This document shows, piece by piece, positions 57,309 through 64,000 of a stretch of 64,000 nt of DNA. Within the stretch, counting starts at the first letter, position 1. Each line of letters starts with the position of its first letter. A model generated the notes under the pieces. The model ran no database searches. It saw only the letters and a program-made list of their open reading frames with translations, and had not been told where the DNA came from. Made by a program: the position numbers and the translations under genes. Source of the DNA: Bacteroidota bacterium (lineage in GTDB: Bacteria; Bacteroidota; Bacteroidia; AKYH767-A; 2013-40CM-41-45). Where the stretch lies: the NCBI GenBank assembly GCA_016721305.1, contig JADKIH010000010.1, positions 123,735 through 187,734 of the forward strand, given 5' to 3'.

Positions 57309-57404
57309 GGGCGATTCATTTTTACATTTAAGATAAGCATTGCTATCTGTTGGAATATCAAGGAGCGTACTTGCTTAATAGTTCAATTCGGATACTAATT
57401 TATT

Positions 57405-59450
57405 ATGCTAAGAAATTTTGTTGAGAAATTAGCCAAAGAGCATTTTGGTTCCAATGAAGCAAGTTGGAGCCCGGAAGTTAAATTATTCATGGTGGATATG
57501 ATCAGCCGTTGTGATTCATTTCCCGCGCAATTTATTTCATATCGAACCGAAGCAGCCGTTCAACATTTGCTACATGAAGAAGGACATCCGGCTTCTGCTG
57601 CTTGGGTGGAAGAGCTAGAGACGGTAGGACATCGATTTAAAGCGCTTCTGGAGAATAATGAAGATGGATTGATGTTGTTTACTGCAGAGTCAATGATCAT
57701 TTATCAAAATGAAGTTGTTGATCGTGTTTCTGGATATAACTTAAAGGATCGCCGTGGACGACCCGGCTATTCATTTATACACAAAGAAGATCAATCATCT
57801 GCCTGCGAACTGTGGAATGAGGTATTAAATGCCCCCAACAAGGCATTTCATTTTCAGTTTCGATTAAGAGCCAGAAATCGCAAATATATTTGGATAGAAG
57901 GAGTGCTCACGAATAGAATGGCAGATGAAAATATTGCAGCAATCGTTGCCAATTTTCGGGATATATCAAAACGAAAGGAAGCAGAGCAGGCTCTAACGGA
58001 AAGCGAGAAGAAATACCGGGAACTTTTTGAAACCATGCAGGATGGTGTATACAAGAGCTCACATCAGGGCAGATTCCTTGAAGTCAATCCGGCACTTGTA
58101 AAAATGCTTGGTTATGATTCGAAAGAAGAGTTGATAGCCATAGACATTAAAAAGGATCTCTATTTTGAAGAATCAGAACGTGATCATGCTATCAAGCAAG
58201 ATATCGAAGGTGAAATTGCAATGTTCCGATTGAAGAAGAAAGACGGTTCTGAAATTTGGGTGGAAGATCGGGGGCAATATATTTATGACGAAAAGGGAAA
58301 TACTCTCTATCATGAAGGCGTTCTGCGCGATGTTACTAAACGTGTTACGGCAGAAATCCGTTTACGGGAAAGTATGAAAGAAACAGCCGACTATCAGCAA
58401 GCTCTTGATCAGTCATTGATTGTTTCGGCAACCGACAAGAATGGAATCATTCGCTATGCAAATAAAAATCTGTGTACGGTTTCCGGATACACCAAAGATG
58501 AACTGGTGGGAAACAGTCACCGAATTCTGAATTCACATTATCATTCTAAAGAGTACATGGAAAAGATGTGGACGACGATTCTGGCGGGGAATGTCTGGAG
58601 AGGAGAGTTGCGCGATAAGAAAAAGAATGGAGACATTTTCTGGATCGACAGCACCATTGTCCAGTTCAAAAATGAATACGGCAAGCCATATTTGTTTCTT
58701 GCGATTGCCGTTGATATTACAGAGCAGAAGGAGATGATGGAGGAATTATCTGACCGTTATACCGAGCTTGAAAAAATCAATAAAGAACTCGATCGTTTCG
58801 TCTATAGTGTGACTCATGATTTAAGAGCACCATTGAGTTCTATGCTCGGGGTACTGGAAATTGCAGCTGATGACAATAAGGATGAGGAAATGTCTGAGCA
58901 TATTTCGCTTCTGGTCGATAGTGTGAAGAAGCTTGACGGTTTTATCAAAGACATTTTGGATTATTCAAAAAATGCCCGAACCGAAGTCAAAGGTGAAGTC
59001 ATCGATTTTACCGATATCATCAATAGCATCACCAAGGAGTTGAAGTACATGGGTGAAGGTTATATGACTCCGGAATTTCATTTTAGTCTGAATGATAGCT
59101 CAAGCTTAAAAACCGACCGTGTTCGATTGAATATCATTTTGAGTAATTTGGTTTCAAATGCAATCCGATATCAAAATACTATTGACCGAAATCCCGAAGT
59201 TCGCATCAGAGTTGACGTTGATGCCGAAGGTTGCACTTTCTGCGTAAGCGACAATGGTATCGGGATCACTCAGGAAAATCAGGACCGGATTTTTGATATG
59301 TTCTACCGAGTTTCAGAGCAATCAGCCGGTAGTGGCCTCGGCCTTTATATCGTTAAGGAAGCAGTCGACAAACTGAATGGAACTATTGAGCTCGAATCTG
59401 AACTTGGTGTCGGATCTACGTTTACGGTTTGGATACCACAAATTTTATAG
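57405..59450 (+). CDS. PAS-domain sensor histidine kinase
   Basis: A 681-residue cytosolic kinase. The N-terminal 65 residues are of unknown type. PAS domains follow at about 75-195 (NEDGLMLFTAESMIIYQNE), 200-320 (LFETMQDGVYKSSHQGRFLEVNP, read in parts) and 325-440 (ATDKNGIIRYANKNLCTVSGY). HisKA has the phospho-His in YSVTHDLRAPLSS near residue 473. The ATPase domain shows SNAIRYQN, DNGIGIT and SGLGLYIVKEAV. The layout mirrors the kinase at 46547, without the GAF-like part. It probably pairs with the regulator just upstream. Confidence 0.93.
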   Translation: MLRNFVEKLAKEHFGSNEASWSPEVKLFMVDMISRCDSFPAQFISYRTEAAVQHLLHEEGHPASAAWVEELETVGHRFKALLENNEDGLMLFTAESMIIYQNEVVDRVSGYNLKDRRGRPGYSFIHKEDQSSACELWNEVLNAPNKAFHFQFRLRARNRKYIWIEGVLTNRMADENIAAIVANFRDISKRKEAEQALTESEKKYRELFETMQDGVYKSSHQGRFLEVNPALVKMLGYDSKEELIAIDIKKDLYFEESERDHAIKQDIEGEIAMFRLKKKDGSEIWVEDRGQYIYDEKGNTLYHEGVLRDVTKRVTAEIRLRESMKETADYQQALDQSLIVSATDKNGIIRYANKNLCTVSGYTKDELVGNSHRILNSHYHSKEYMEKMWTTILAGNVWRGELRDKKKNGDIFWIDSTIVQFKNEYGKPYLFLAIAVDITEQKEMMEELSDRYTELEKINKELDRFVYSVTHDLRAPLSSMLGVLEIAADDNKDEEMSEHISLLVDSVKKLDGFIKDILDYSKNARTEVKGEVIDFTDIINSITKELKYMGEGYMTPEFHFSLNDSSSLKTDRVRLNIILSNLVSNAIRYQNTIDRNPEVRIRVDVDAEGCTFCVSDNGIGITQENQDRIFDMFYRVSEQSAGSGLGLYIVKEAVDKLNGTIELESELGVGSTFTVWIPQIL

Positions 59451-59482
59451 GAATGGATTCATAGCCGGATTTCTTGTGCAAT

Positions 59483-59508
59483 CTTGTGCCACTCGTGTTC
59501 TCGTGGTG
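59483..59508. repeat. Single arm of the CACGAG/GTGCCAC repeat family
   Basis: CTTGTGCCACTCGTGTTCTC is the right arm of the 4458-4532 hairpin; no partner arm is present. It again lies between convergent genes (kinase and mnmE). Confidence 0.75.
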
Positions 59509-59542
59509 AAAAAAACAGTCGATTTCTGGCGAGAATTCAGAG

Positions 59543-60940
59543 CTATTTTCCAATGCAAAACTTACTAAAAATATTCTCTAAAAGATCATCCGTCGATATC
59601 TCCCCGGTAATTTCTCCCAAGTGATACAACGCCATCCGTAAATCCCCGGCAATAAAATCATTCGTCACTTTCTTATTCAAACCTTCGTAGGCTTTCGTAA
59701 GAGCGTCGGATGTTTGGCGTAACGCTTCGGCGTGGCGGGCGTTGGTGACGATGCTTGAGTATTGCTCGGTTTTGCCTTCGTTGATGAAAGAGAGAAGGAG
59801 TGAAGTGACTTTCTCTAAATTGATTTTCTCCTTGGCAGAGATGAAAAGGATGTTGTCGAAATCTTTGTATTCTGATTGCGTGCGCTCGAGATTGGTTTTG
59901 TCGACTTTGTTGCCGATCGGGTAAAGGCGAATTTCGTCGTGAACGTTTTTCTTTACTTCGTCGAGCTCGAGTTTGAGATCGGCAGCGCCGGTTTCGTTGA
60001 GGTCGAACATGTAGAGAACGATCGGACTTTGTTTCATCTTCTCGTACGTGCGACTCACACCGATTCGCTCAATCGCATCCTGAGTTTCGCGGATGCCGGC
60101 TGTATCGATGAATCGGAATTTCATTCCGCCAATCGAAATTTCTTCTTCAATCGTATCGCGGGTGGTTCCGGCGATTTCGCTGACGATGGCGCGTTCTTCA
60201 TTGAGCAGTGCATTCAACAGCGTCGACTTGCCTACATTCGGTTTGCCTGCAATCACAACAGGTATTCCGTTACGGATTACATTGCCGAGATCGAATGATT
60301 CTATTAAACGACCGATATAGTTTTGAAGCTTGATGATAGTCTTTTGCAAATCGGCACGACTGGCAAATTCGACATCTTCTTCGGCGAAGTCAAGTTCCAG
60401 TTCGATTAGCGAAGCGAAGTGAATCAATTCTTCGCGCAGTTTTTTGATCTCACTCGAAAAACCACCACGCATTTGCTGAATGGCGAGATTGTGTGCACCG
60501 GCTGAATCGGAAGCTATCAAATCGGCTACGGCTTCGGCTTGCGAGAGATCCATCTTACGATTTAAAAATGCTCTCAAGGTAAATTCACCGGCTTCGGCAT
60601 AACGTGCTCCATGTCGATGGCACATTTTTAAAATCTGCTGCTGGATGAAAGTAGAGCCGTGGCAGGAAATTTCAACTACGTCTTCTCCGGTATACGAATG
60701 TGGATTCCGGAAAACGGAGATCAGCACTTCGTCGATAATTTGTTCGTTGTCTTTGATGTCGCCGAAATGCAACGTGTGGCTATCGGCCTGACAAATGAGT
60801 ACACCCTTCTTTTTGGCCTTGAAAATTTTGTCGGTAATCTCAAAAGCTTTGGGACCCGAGAGACGAAGCACAGCAATGGCGCCGGCACCGGGAGCGGTGG
60901 CCAGGGCGATTATGGTGTCTTGGTTTTTGATGTGCTTCAT
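59543..60940 (-). CDS. mnmE: tRNA uridine-5-carboxymethylaminomethyl modification GTPase
   Basis: Start at ATG 60940 (MKHIKNQDTIIALATAPGAG), chosen because the N-terminal folate-binding domain begins here; the upstream 16 codons run into heptamer repeats. 465 residues. The GTPase domain has GKPNVGKSTLLNALL, the switch GTTRDTIEEE, DTAGIRETQ and NKVD. The C-terminal CIGK is the catalytic-cysteine tail typical of MnmE. With MnmG it makes cmnm5U at the tRNA wobble position. It is divergent from sucD. Confidence 0.97.
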   Translation of the reverse strand: MKHIKNQDTIIALATAPGAGAIAVLRLSGPKAFEITDKIFKAKKKGVLICQADSHTLHFGDIKDNEQIIDEVLISVFRNPHSYTGEDVVEISCHGSTFIQQQILKMCHRHGARYAEAGEFTLRAFLNRKMDLSQAEAVADLIASDSAGAHNLAIQQMRGGFSSEIKKLREELIHFASLIELELDFAEEDVEFASRADLQKTIIKLQNYIGRLIESFDLGNVIRNGIPVVIAGKPNVGKSTLLNALLNEERAIVSEIAGTTRDTIEEEISIGGMKFRFIDTAGIRETQDAIERIGVSRTYEKMKQSPIVLYMFDLNETGAADLKLELDEVKKNVHDEIRLYPIGNKVDKTNLERTQSEYKDFDNILFISAKEKINLEKVTSLLLSFINEGKTEQYSSIVTNARHAEALRQTSDALTKAYEGLNKKVTNDFIAGDLRMALYHLGEITGEISTDDLLENIFSKFCIGK

Positions 60941-61245
60941 GGGGCGGGTTGCGGGTTGCGAGTTACGAGGTACGAAACGCGAATGCAAAGTTAGACCTTT
61001 TAAGCAGAGTTGAAACTGACTGGTAATTGTCAGATTTTCAATTCAGTATTAAATTCCACTCGAGATTGACTACGCCCCCAGCAACCCGCAACCCGTAACC
61101 CGTAACCCGCAACCTGTAACCCGCAAGCCGCAAGCCGCAACCCGCAACCCGTAACTCGCCTCCCGCAACCCGCAACAAAATTCCCCCACACCCTAAAGTT
61201 TGAAAGAAAAAACCTACTTTCGCACCCACTAAATAACACGATACA
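60941..61245. repeat. Inverted heptamer arrays (GCAACCC/GTAACCC) between mnmE and sucD
   Basis: 61081-61176 holds 13 degenerate heptamers, mostly GCAACCC or GTAACCC, and 60946-60980 holds about five in opposite orientation. The rest of this 305-bp divergent intergenic region should carry both promoters; TACTTTCG at 61215-61222 is a possible -7 box for sucD. No gene is seen. Confidence 0.85.
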
Positions 61246-62127
61246 ATGAGCGTACTGGTCAACAAAAACAGCAAAATTATAGTTCAGGGTTTTACAGGCA
61301 GTGAAGGTACTTTTCACGCAACTCAAATGATTGAATACGGAACCAATGTGGTTGGCGGAGTGACGCCGGGCAAGGGTGGTACTACTCATTTGGATAAGCC
61401 TGTATTTAACACTGTGGCTGAGGCTGTTAAGTCAACCGGAGCCGATGTTTCCATCATCTTCGTTCCGCCGGCATTTGCCGCTGATGCGATCATGGAAGCG
61501 GCTGAAGCCGGTATCGGACTGATCGTTACCATCACTGAGGGTATTCCGGTGAAAGATATGATTATGGTGAAAAACTACCTGACAGGTCGCAAAGCTCGTC
61601 TGATCGGACCAAATTGTCCGGGTGTCATCACTGCCGAAGAATGCAAAGTGGGTATCATGCCGGGATTCGTGTTCAAAAAAGGACGTATCGGAATCGTTTC
61701 TAAATCGGGAACTTTAACATATGAAGCTGCCGATCAGGTAGTGAAAGCAGGACTGGGTATTTCTACAGCTATCGGTATCGGTGGTGATCCGATTATCGGA
61801 ACAACTACGAAAGAAGCTGTCGAACTTTTCATGAACGACCCTGAAACCGATGGTATCATCATGATCGGTGAAATCGGTGGTAGCCTCGAAGCTGAAGCTG
61901 CTCGCTGGATCAAAGCTAACGGTAAAAAACCTGTTGTAGGTTTCATCGCCGGGCAAACAGCTCCTGCAGGTCGCCGTATGGGTCACGCCGGTGCTATCGT
62001 TGGCGGTGCCGAAGATACAGCTGCTGCAAAAATGAAAATCATGCGCGAATGCGGAATCACCGTTGTCGATTCACCTGCAGTTATCGGAACTACGATGGCA
62101 GAGGTGCTGAAAAAAGTAATGGCGTAA
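61246..62127 (+). CDS. sucD: Succinyl-CoA ligase (ADP-forming), alpha subunit
   Basis: A 293-residue protein, standard length. The CoA-binding domain shows IVQGFTGSEGTFHATQM and GGVTPGKGGTTHL; LIGPNCPGVI and the phosphohistidine region MGHAGAIVGG follow. It works with the beta subunit (sucC, not in the window) in the citric acid cycle, making ATP and succinate from succinyl-CoA. The gene stands alone between heptamer repeats and a CTTAGTG palindrome. Frame and motifs are intact. Confidence 0.97.
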   Translation: MSVLVNKNSKIIVQGFTGSEGTFHATQMIEYGTNVVGGVTPGKGGTTHLDKPVFNTVAEAVKSTGADVSIIFVPPAFAADAIMEAAEAGIGLIVTITEGIPVKDMIMVKNYLTGRKARLIGPNCPGVITAEECKVGIMPGFVFKKGRIGIVSKSGTLTYEAADQVVKAGLGISTAIGIGGDPIIGTTTKEAVELFMNDPETDGIIMIGEIGGSLEAEAARWIKANGKKPVVGFIAGQTAPAGRRMGHAGAIVGGAEDTAAAKMKIMRECGITVVDSPAVIGTTMAEVLKKVMA

Positions 62128-62143
62128 TCCGTTAACCAATAAA

Positions 62144-62200
62144 CTTAGTGCCTTAGTGTCTTAGTGTTTAATTTTAACACTAAGACACTAAGGCACTAAG
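62144..62200. repeat. CTTAGTG palindrome, copy 1
   Basis: Perfect 25-bp arms, each made of three CTTAGTGy units, around a 7-base loop, 17 bp after the sucD stop. It may end transcription. Confidence 0.9.
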
Positions 62201-62261
62201 TATTTATGGCCATTGAAGAAATCCAAATAAGTCTTATTTTAGCACTACAAACAAAACTCAA

Positions 62262-63110
62262 ATGAAGATCAACACTACTTTCTGCCTGTCATTTTTCCTG
62301 ACAATCTTCACGCTGAATTCGTTCGCACAAAATCCTACGATCATCGGAAATGCAATTATTTGTCCGGATGATTCAACAGTATTAACGACTCAGCCTTACG
62401 ATACGTACCAATGGTTTCAGCGATTTTACGGATCAAGCACGATAACACCAATACCCGGAGCAAATAGTCAAACGCTAACTGTCGATTACTATAATTATGC
62501 AGCTTCCTATCTGTCTGTTGAAGTTACTATGGGACCGAATGACTACACTTCGCCCGAGTTTTTTGTTGACGGCTATGTATTTGCCGGAATGACGGTGATG
62601 TCGACCGGTAATTACACTACGGGACCAAACGGTGAATTTGTTTTATGTCAGGGCGACACAATGTATTTTGAAGTGATGATGCCATACAACACGAACATCA
62701 CATGGATTCGCGACGGTAATCCGATTCCTGGCGCAAACGGAGTCGTCTTAGTAGTAACTGAGCCGGGAAATTATTTTGTCACCGGAGCTCCGGCAGATTG
62801 TCCGAATTTTATAACGAATCCGGGAGTTGTTCTAGAAGTAATTGATTGTTCAAATGGAATCAATGATCCGGCACATGCTTCACCAATCACAACTTTTCCG
62901 AATCCGGCAACTGATGTAGTGGAGCTCTCAAATCTGAAAGCGAATACATCGTACGTACTTCTAAATAGTCTTGGGCAAAATATTCGTGAAGGAAAGACTT
63001 TGTCTTCAGAGATGAAAATGATTATTTCTGATTTGCCTGATGGAGTTTACTTCCTGAAAATGTCAAATGGGCAGAGCTCGCAATTCTTGAAAACATCAAA
63101 TAGTTCTTAG
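62262..63110 (+). CDS. Small secreted protein with T9SS sorting domain
   Basis: A 282-residue protein with signal peptide (MKINTTFCLSFFLTIFTLNSFA). The mature part looks like two Ig-like folds of about 85 residues (ICPDDSTVLTTQPYDTYQW and FVLCQGDTMYFEVMMPYN), each with a Cys and a Trp at Ig-like spacing. The last 75 residues are a T9SS type A domain (TTFPNPATDVVELSNL ... PDGVYFLKMSNG). It is likely exported to the surface. No specific function recognised. Its stop codon lies inside a CTTAGTG palindrome. Confidence 0.8.
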   Translation: MKINTTFCLSFFLTIFTLNSFAQNPTIIGNAIICPDDSTVLTTQPYDTYQWFQRFYGSSTITPIPGANSQTLTVDYYNYAASYLSVEVTMGPNDYTSPEFFVDGYVFAGMTVMSTGNYTTGPNGEFVLCQGDTMYFEVMMPYNTNITWIRDGNPIPGANGVVLVVTEPGNYFVTGAPADCPNFITNPGVVLEVIDCSNGINDPAHASPITTFPNPATDVVELSNLKANTSYVLLNSLGQNIREGKTLSSEMKMIISDLPDGVYFLKMSNGQSSQFLKTSNSS

Positions 63111-63146
63111 TGTCTTAGTGTTTATATTTAACACTAAGACACTAAG
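63106..63146. repeat. CTTAGTG palindrome, copy 2
   Basis: CTTAGTGTCTTAGTGTT and AACACTAAGACACTAAG as 17-bp arms. It overlaps the stop codon of the upstream gene. Confidence 0.9.
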
Positions 63147-63149
63147 ACT

Positions 63150-63284
63150 TTACAGCCCATCGGCCTCGTGCTGCTGAAATCTTTTCTTAAAAAACTTTCT
63201 TCTTACACGCTTCGGCAGACTGAGCTTCATTCGCATTTCCGTGTTTTTCCTGTTGATCAGGCTTGATATGGTTTTCGTTTTCAC
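63150..63284 (-). CDS. Possible small basic protein (44 residues)
   Basis: A short frame with a GTG start at 63284, 12 bp after the stop of the GyrI-like gene and in the same frame. The product is strongly basic (MKTKTISSLINRKNT, then LPKRVRRKFFKKRFQ), with an internal ATG as another start. Small basic proteins of this type are hard to judge without homologues. It may instead be untranslated DNA. Confidence 0.25.
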   Translation of the reverse strand: MKTKTISSLINRKNTEMRMKLSLPKRVRRKFFKKRFQQHEADGL

Positions 63285-63296
63285 GAGTGGTGTTCT

Positions 63297-63773
63297 TTAC
63301 TTCACTAAAAAGAAAATATTCGTTCTCCAATTGCGTGGATCTTTTTCTTTAGAAGGGTCGGAGAGATATTGCTCAATTACCCATTCTTTCAACAAGCCGT
63401 TTTCTTTTACATAATTCTCTAAAGCTGCATAAGCGTCGCCCATGTTTTCATAAGATCCGTGATAGGTGAGGTAGACGGCTTTCATTCTTGGCACGACTTC
63501 TTTTTCGAAACCCGGAACCGGATTCTTAAATCGCAAGACCGGCACAGCAGCAGCTAAATCAATTTCATTCGCTGCTTCATTTACGGAATAGTAGATGGCA
63601 TATGGCGGTTCGTTGGCTAATTCGCCCGTAGGGCCAAAAGCCTTGTAAATAGAACCATAAACTTTTGTGAAAAAATCGGAGAGCTGATCAAAATGAATTT
63701 TTGCTCTCTTCGTAACAAATGTCTTTTCGGGCCAGATCGTCTCTCTGACTTCGTATTTAACCAGCGTTTCCAT
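63297..63773 (-). CDS. GyrI-like small-molecule-binding domain protein
   Basis: A 158-residue protein resembling stand-alone GyrI/AraC effector-binding domains: IHFDQLSDFFTKVYG, AIYYSVNEAANEIDLAAAVPV, and the family's VYLTYHGSYENMGDAYAAL, followed by EWVIEQYLSDPSKEKDPRNW. Such proteins bind hydrophobic small molecules and may act as hydrolases or stress proteins. No DNA-binding domain is fused. It is probably a single-gene transcript divergent from the gene starting at 63957. Confidence 0.82.
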   Translation of the reverse strand: METLVKYEVRETIWPEKTFVTKRAKIHFDQLSDFFTKVYGSIYKAFGPTGELANEPPYAIYYSVNEAANEIDLAAAVPVLRFKNPVPGFEKEVVPRMKAVYLTYHGSYENMGDAYAALENYVKENGLLKEWVIEQYLSDPSKEKDPRNWRTNIFFLVK

Positions 63774-63864
63774 TTGAGAGGGGTTTTGAGTGTACTATCA
63801 AATGTACTTCAGGTACTATCCCTATGCCGTGATTTGAATCAAAAAACTTGGTAAAGCTCGTCAC

Positions 63865-63910
63865 TCTTAGTGTCTTAGTGTTAAATATTTTAAACACTAA
63901 GACACTAAGA
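63865..63910. repeat. CTTAGTG palindrome, copy 3
   Basis: TCTTAGTGTCTTAGTGTT and its complement around a short AT loop, in the divergent gap between the GyrI-like gene and the next gene. Confidence 0.9.
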
Positions 63911-63956
63911 ATCACGAGGATTTCTGTATTTTGGTGGTGTCGAAACCGACTAGATT

Positions 63957-64000
63957 ATGTCAAAGAATTTAAGTGAATTATCCGGCCGAAAAGGTCTCGA
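63957..64000 (+). CDS. Start of an unidentified gene, cut by the window end
   Basis: An ATG at 63957 opens a frame MSKNLSELSGRKGL that runs to the end. Too little is visible to name the product. Confidence 0.4.
   Translation, partial: MSKNLSELSGRKGL

Noticed and set aside
61081..61176. Telomere-like repeat marking a linear replicon end
   Set aside because: The heptamers are degenerate, lie between two housekeeping genes inside the sequence, and occur in both orientations.
1..64000. tRNA or rRNA genes
   Set aside because: No cloverleaf-like segment or rRNA sequence was recognised by eye; a dedicated scan was not possible.

Overview
This 64 kb window comes from a member of the Bacteroidota. 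Eight proteins end in a type IX secretion (T9SS) type A sorting domain. Possible promoters follow the TTTG / TAnnTTTG pattern of that phylum, and PKD, SprB, SBBP, GIN-domain, FIST and DUF4783 proteins of typical Bacteroidota kinds are present. The genus cannot be named from the sequence.

Layout. (1) 1-4.4 kb: left edge of a glycan locus (partial GNAT acyltransferase, polysaccharide deacetylase, secreted kelch protein, Wzx-type flippase). (2) 4.5-8.3 kb: housekeeping block (TPR protein, YihY/BrkB membrane protein, nadC, DUF4783, rlmH). (3) 8.5-29.4 kb: large, mostly leftward glycan cluster. It reads gmd, fcl, a giant PKD/beta-propeller secreted protein, the ABC glycan exporter wzm/wzt, an acyltransferase, a TylF-type methyltransferase, an epimerase, six glycosyltransferase genes, a sulfotransferase and a methyltransferase. 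(4) 29.5-36.3 kb: rdgB, then a leftward operon GT4-wza-wzc-rfbC-wecA/mraY-like for capsule or EPS assembly. (5) 36.4-45 kb: FKBP lipoprotein, secreted GSDH-like protein, a GIN/PadR/PspC envelope module, secreted phospholipase D-like protein, a small membrane protein and a probable outer membrane barrel. (6) 45.3-59.5 kb: FIST protein, multi-PAS histidine kinase and response regulator; three T9SS cargo genes (an SBBP/SprB protein and a tandem pair of Asp-box paralogues); then a second response regulator and PAS kinase. (7) 59.5-64 kb: mnmE, sucD, a small secreted protein, a GyrI-like protein and the start of another gene.

Two patterns stand out. First, at least nine genes are broken by single missing bases (twelve sites), nearly all in short A/T runs. 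Adding one base per site restores full-length family members and 4-bp or 1-bp gene overlaps. Three more genes carry in-frame stops (TAG, TAA, TGA), and fcl lacks its catalytic segment. Consensus errors are the simplest explanation for the one-base losses; the stops and the fcl deletion need checking against reads. Second, gene borders carry several unrelated families of inverted repeats, several of them built from 7-9 bp tandem units.

The genes suggest an organism making at least one GDP-fucose-containing, possibly sulfated and methylated glycan, with both ABC-type and Wza/Wzc-type machinery, and displaying many T9SS-exported adhesin-like proteins under local two-component control.
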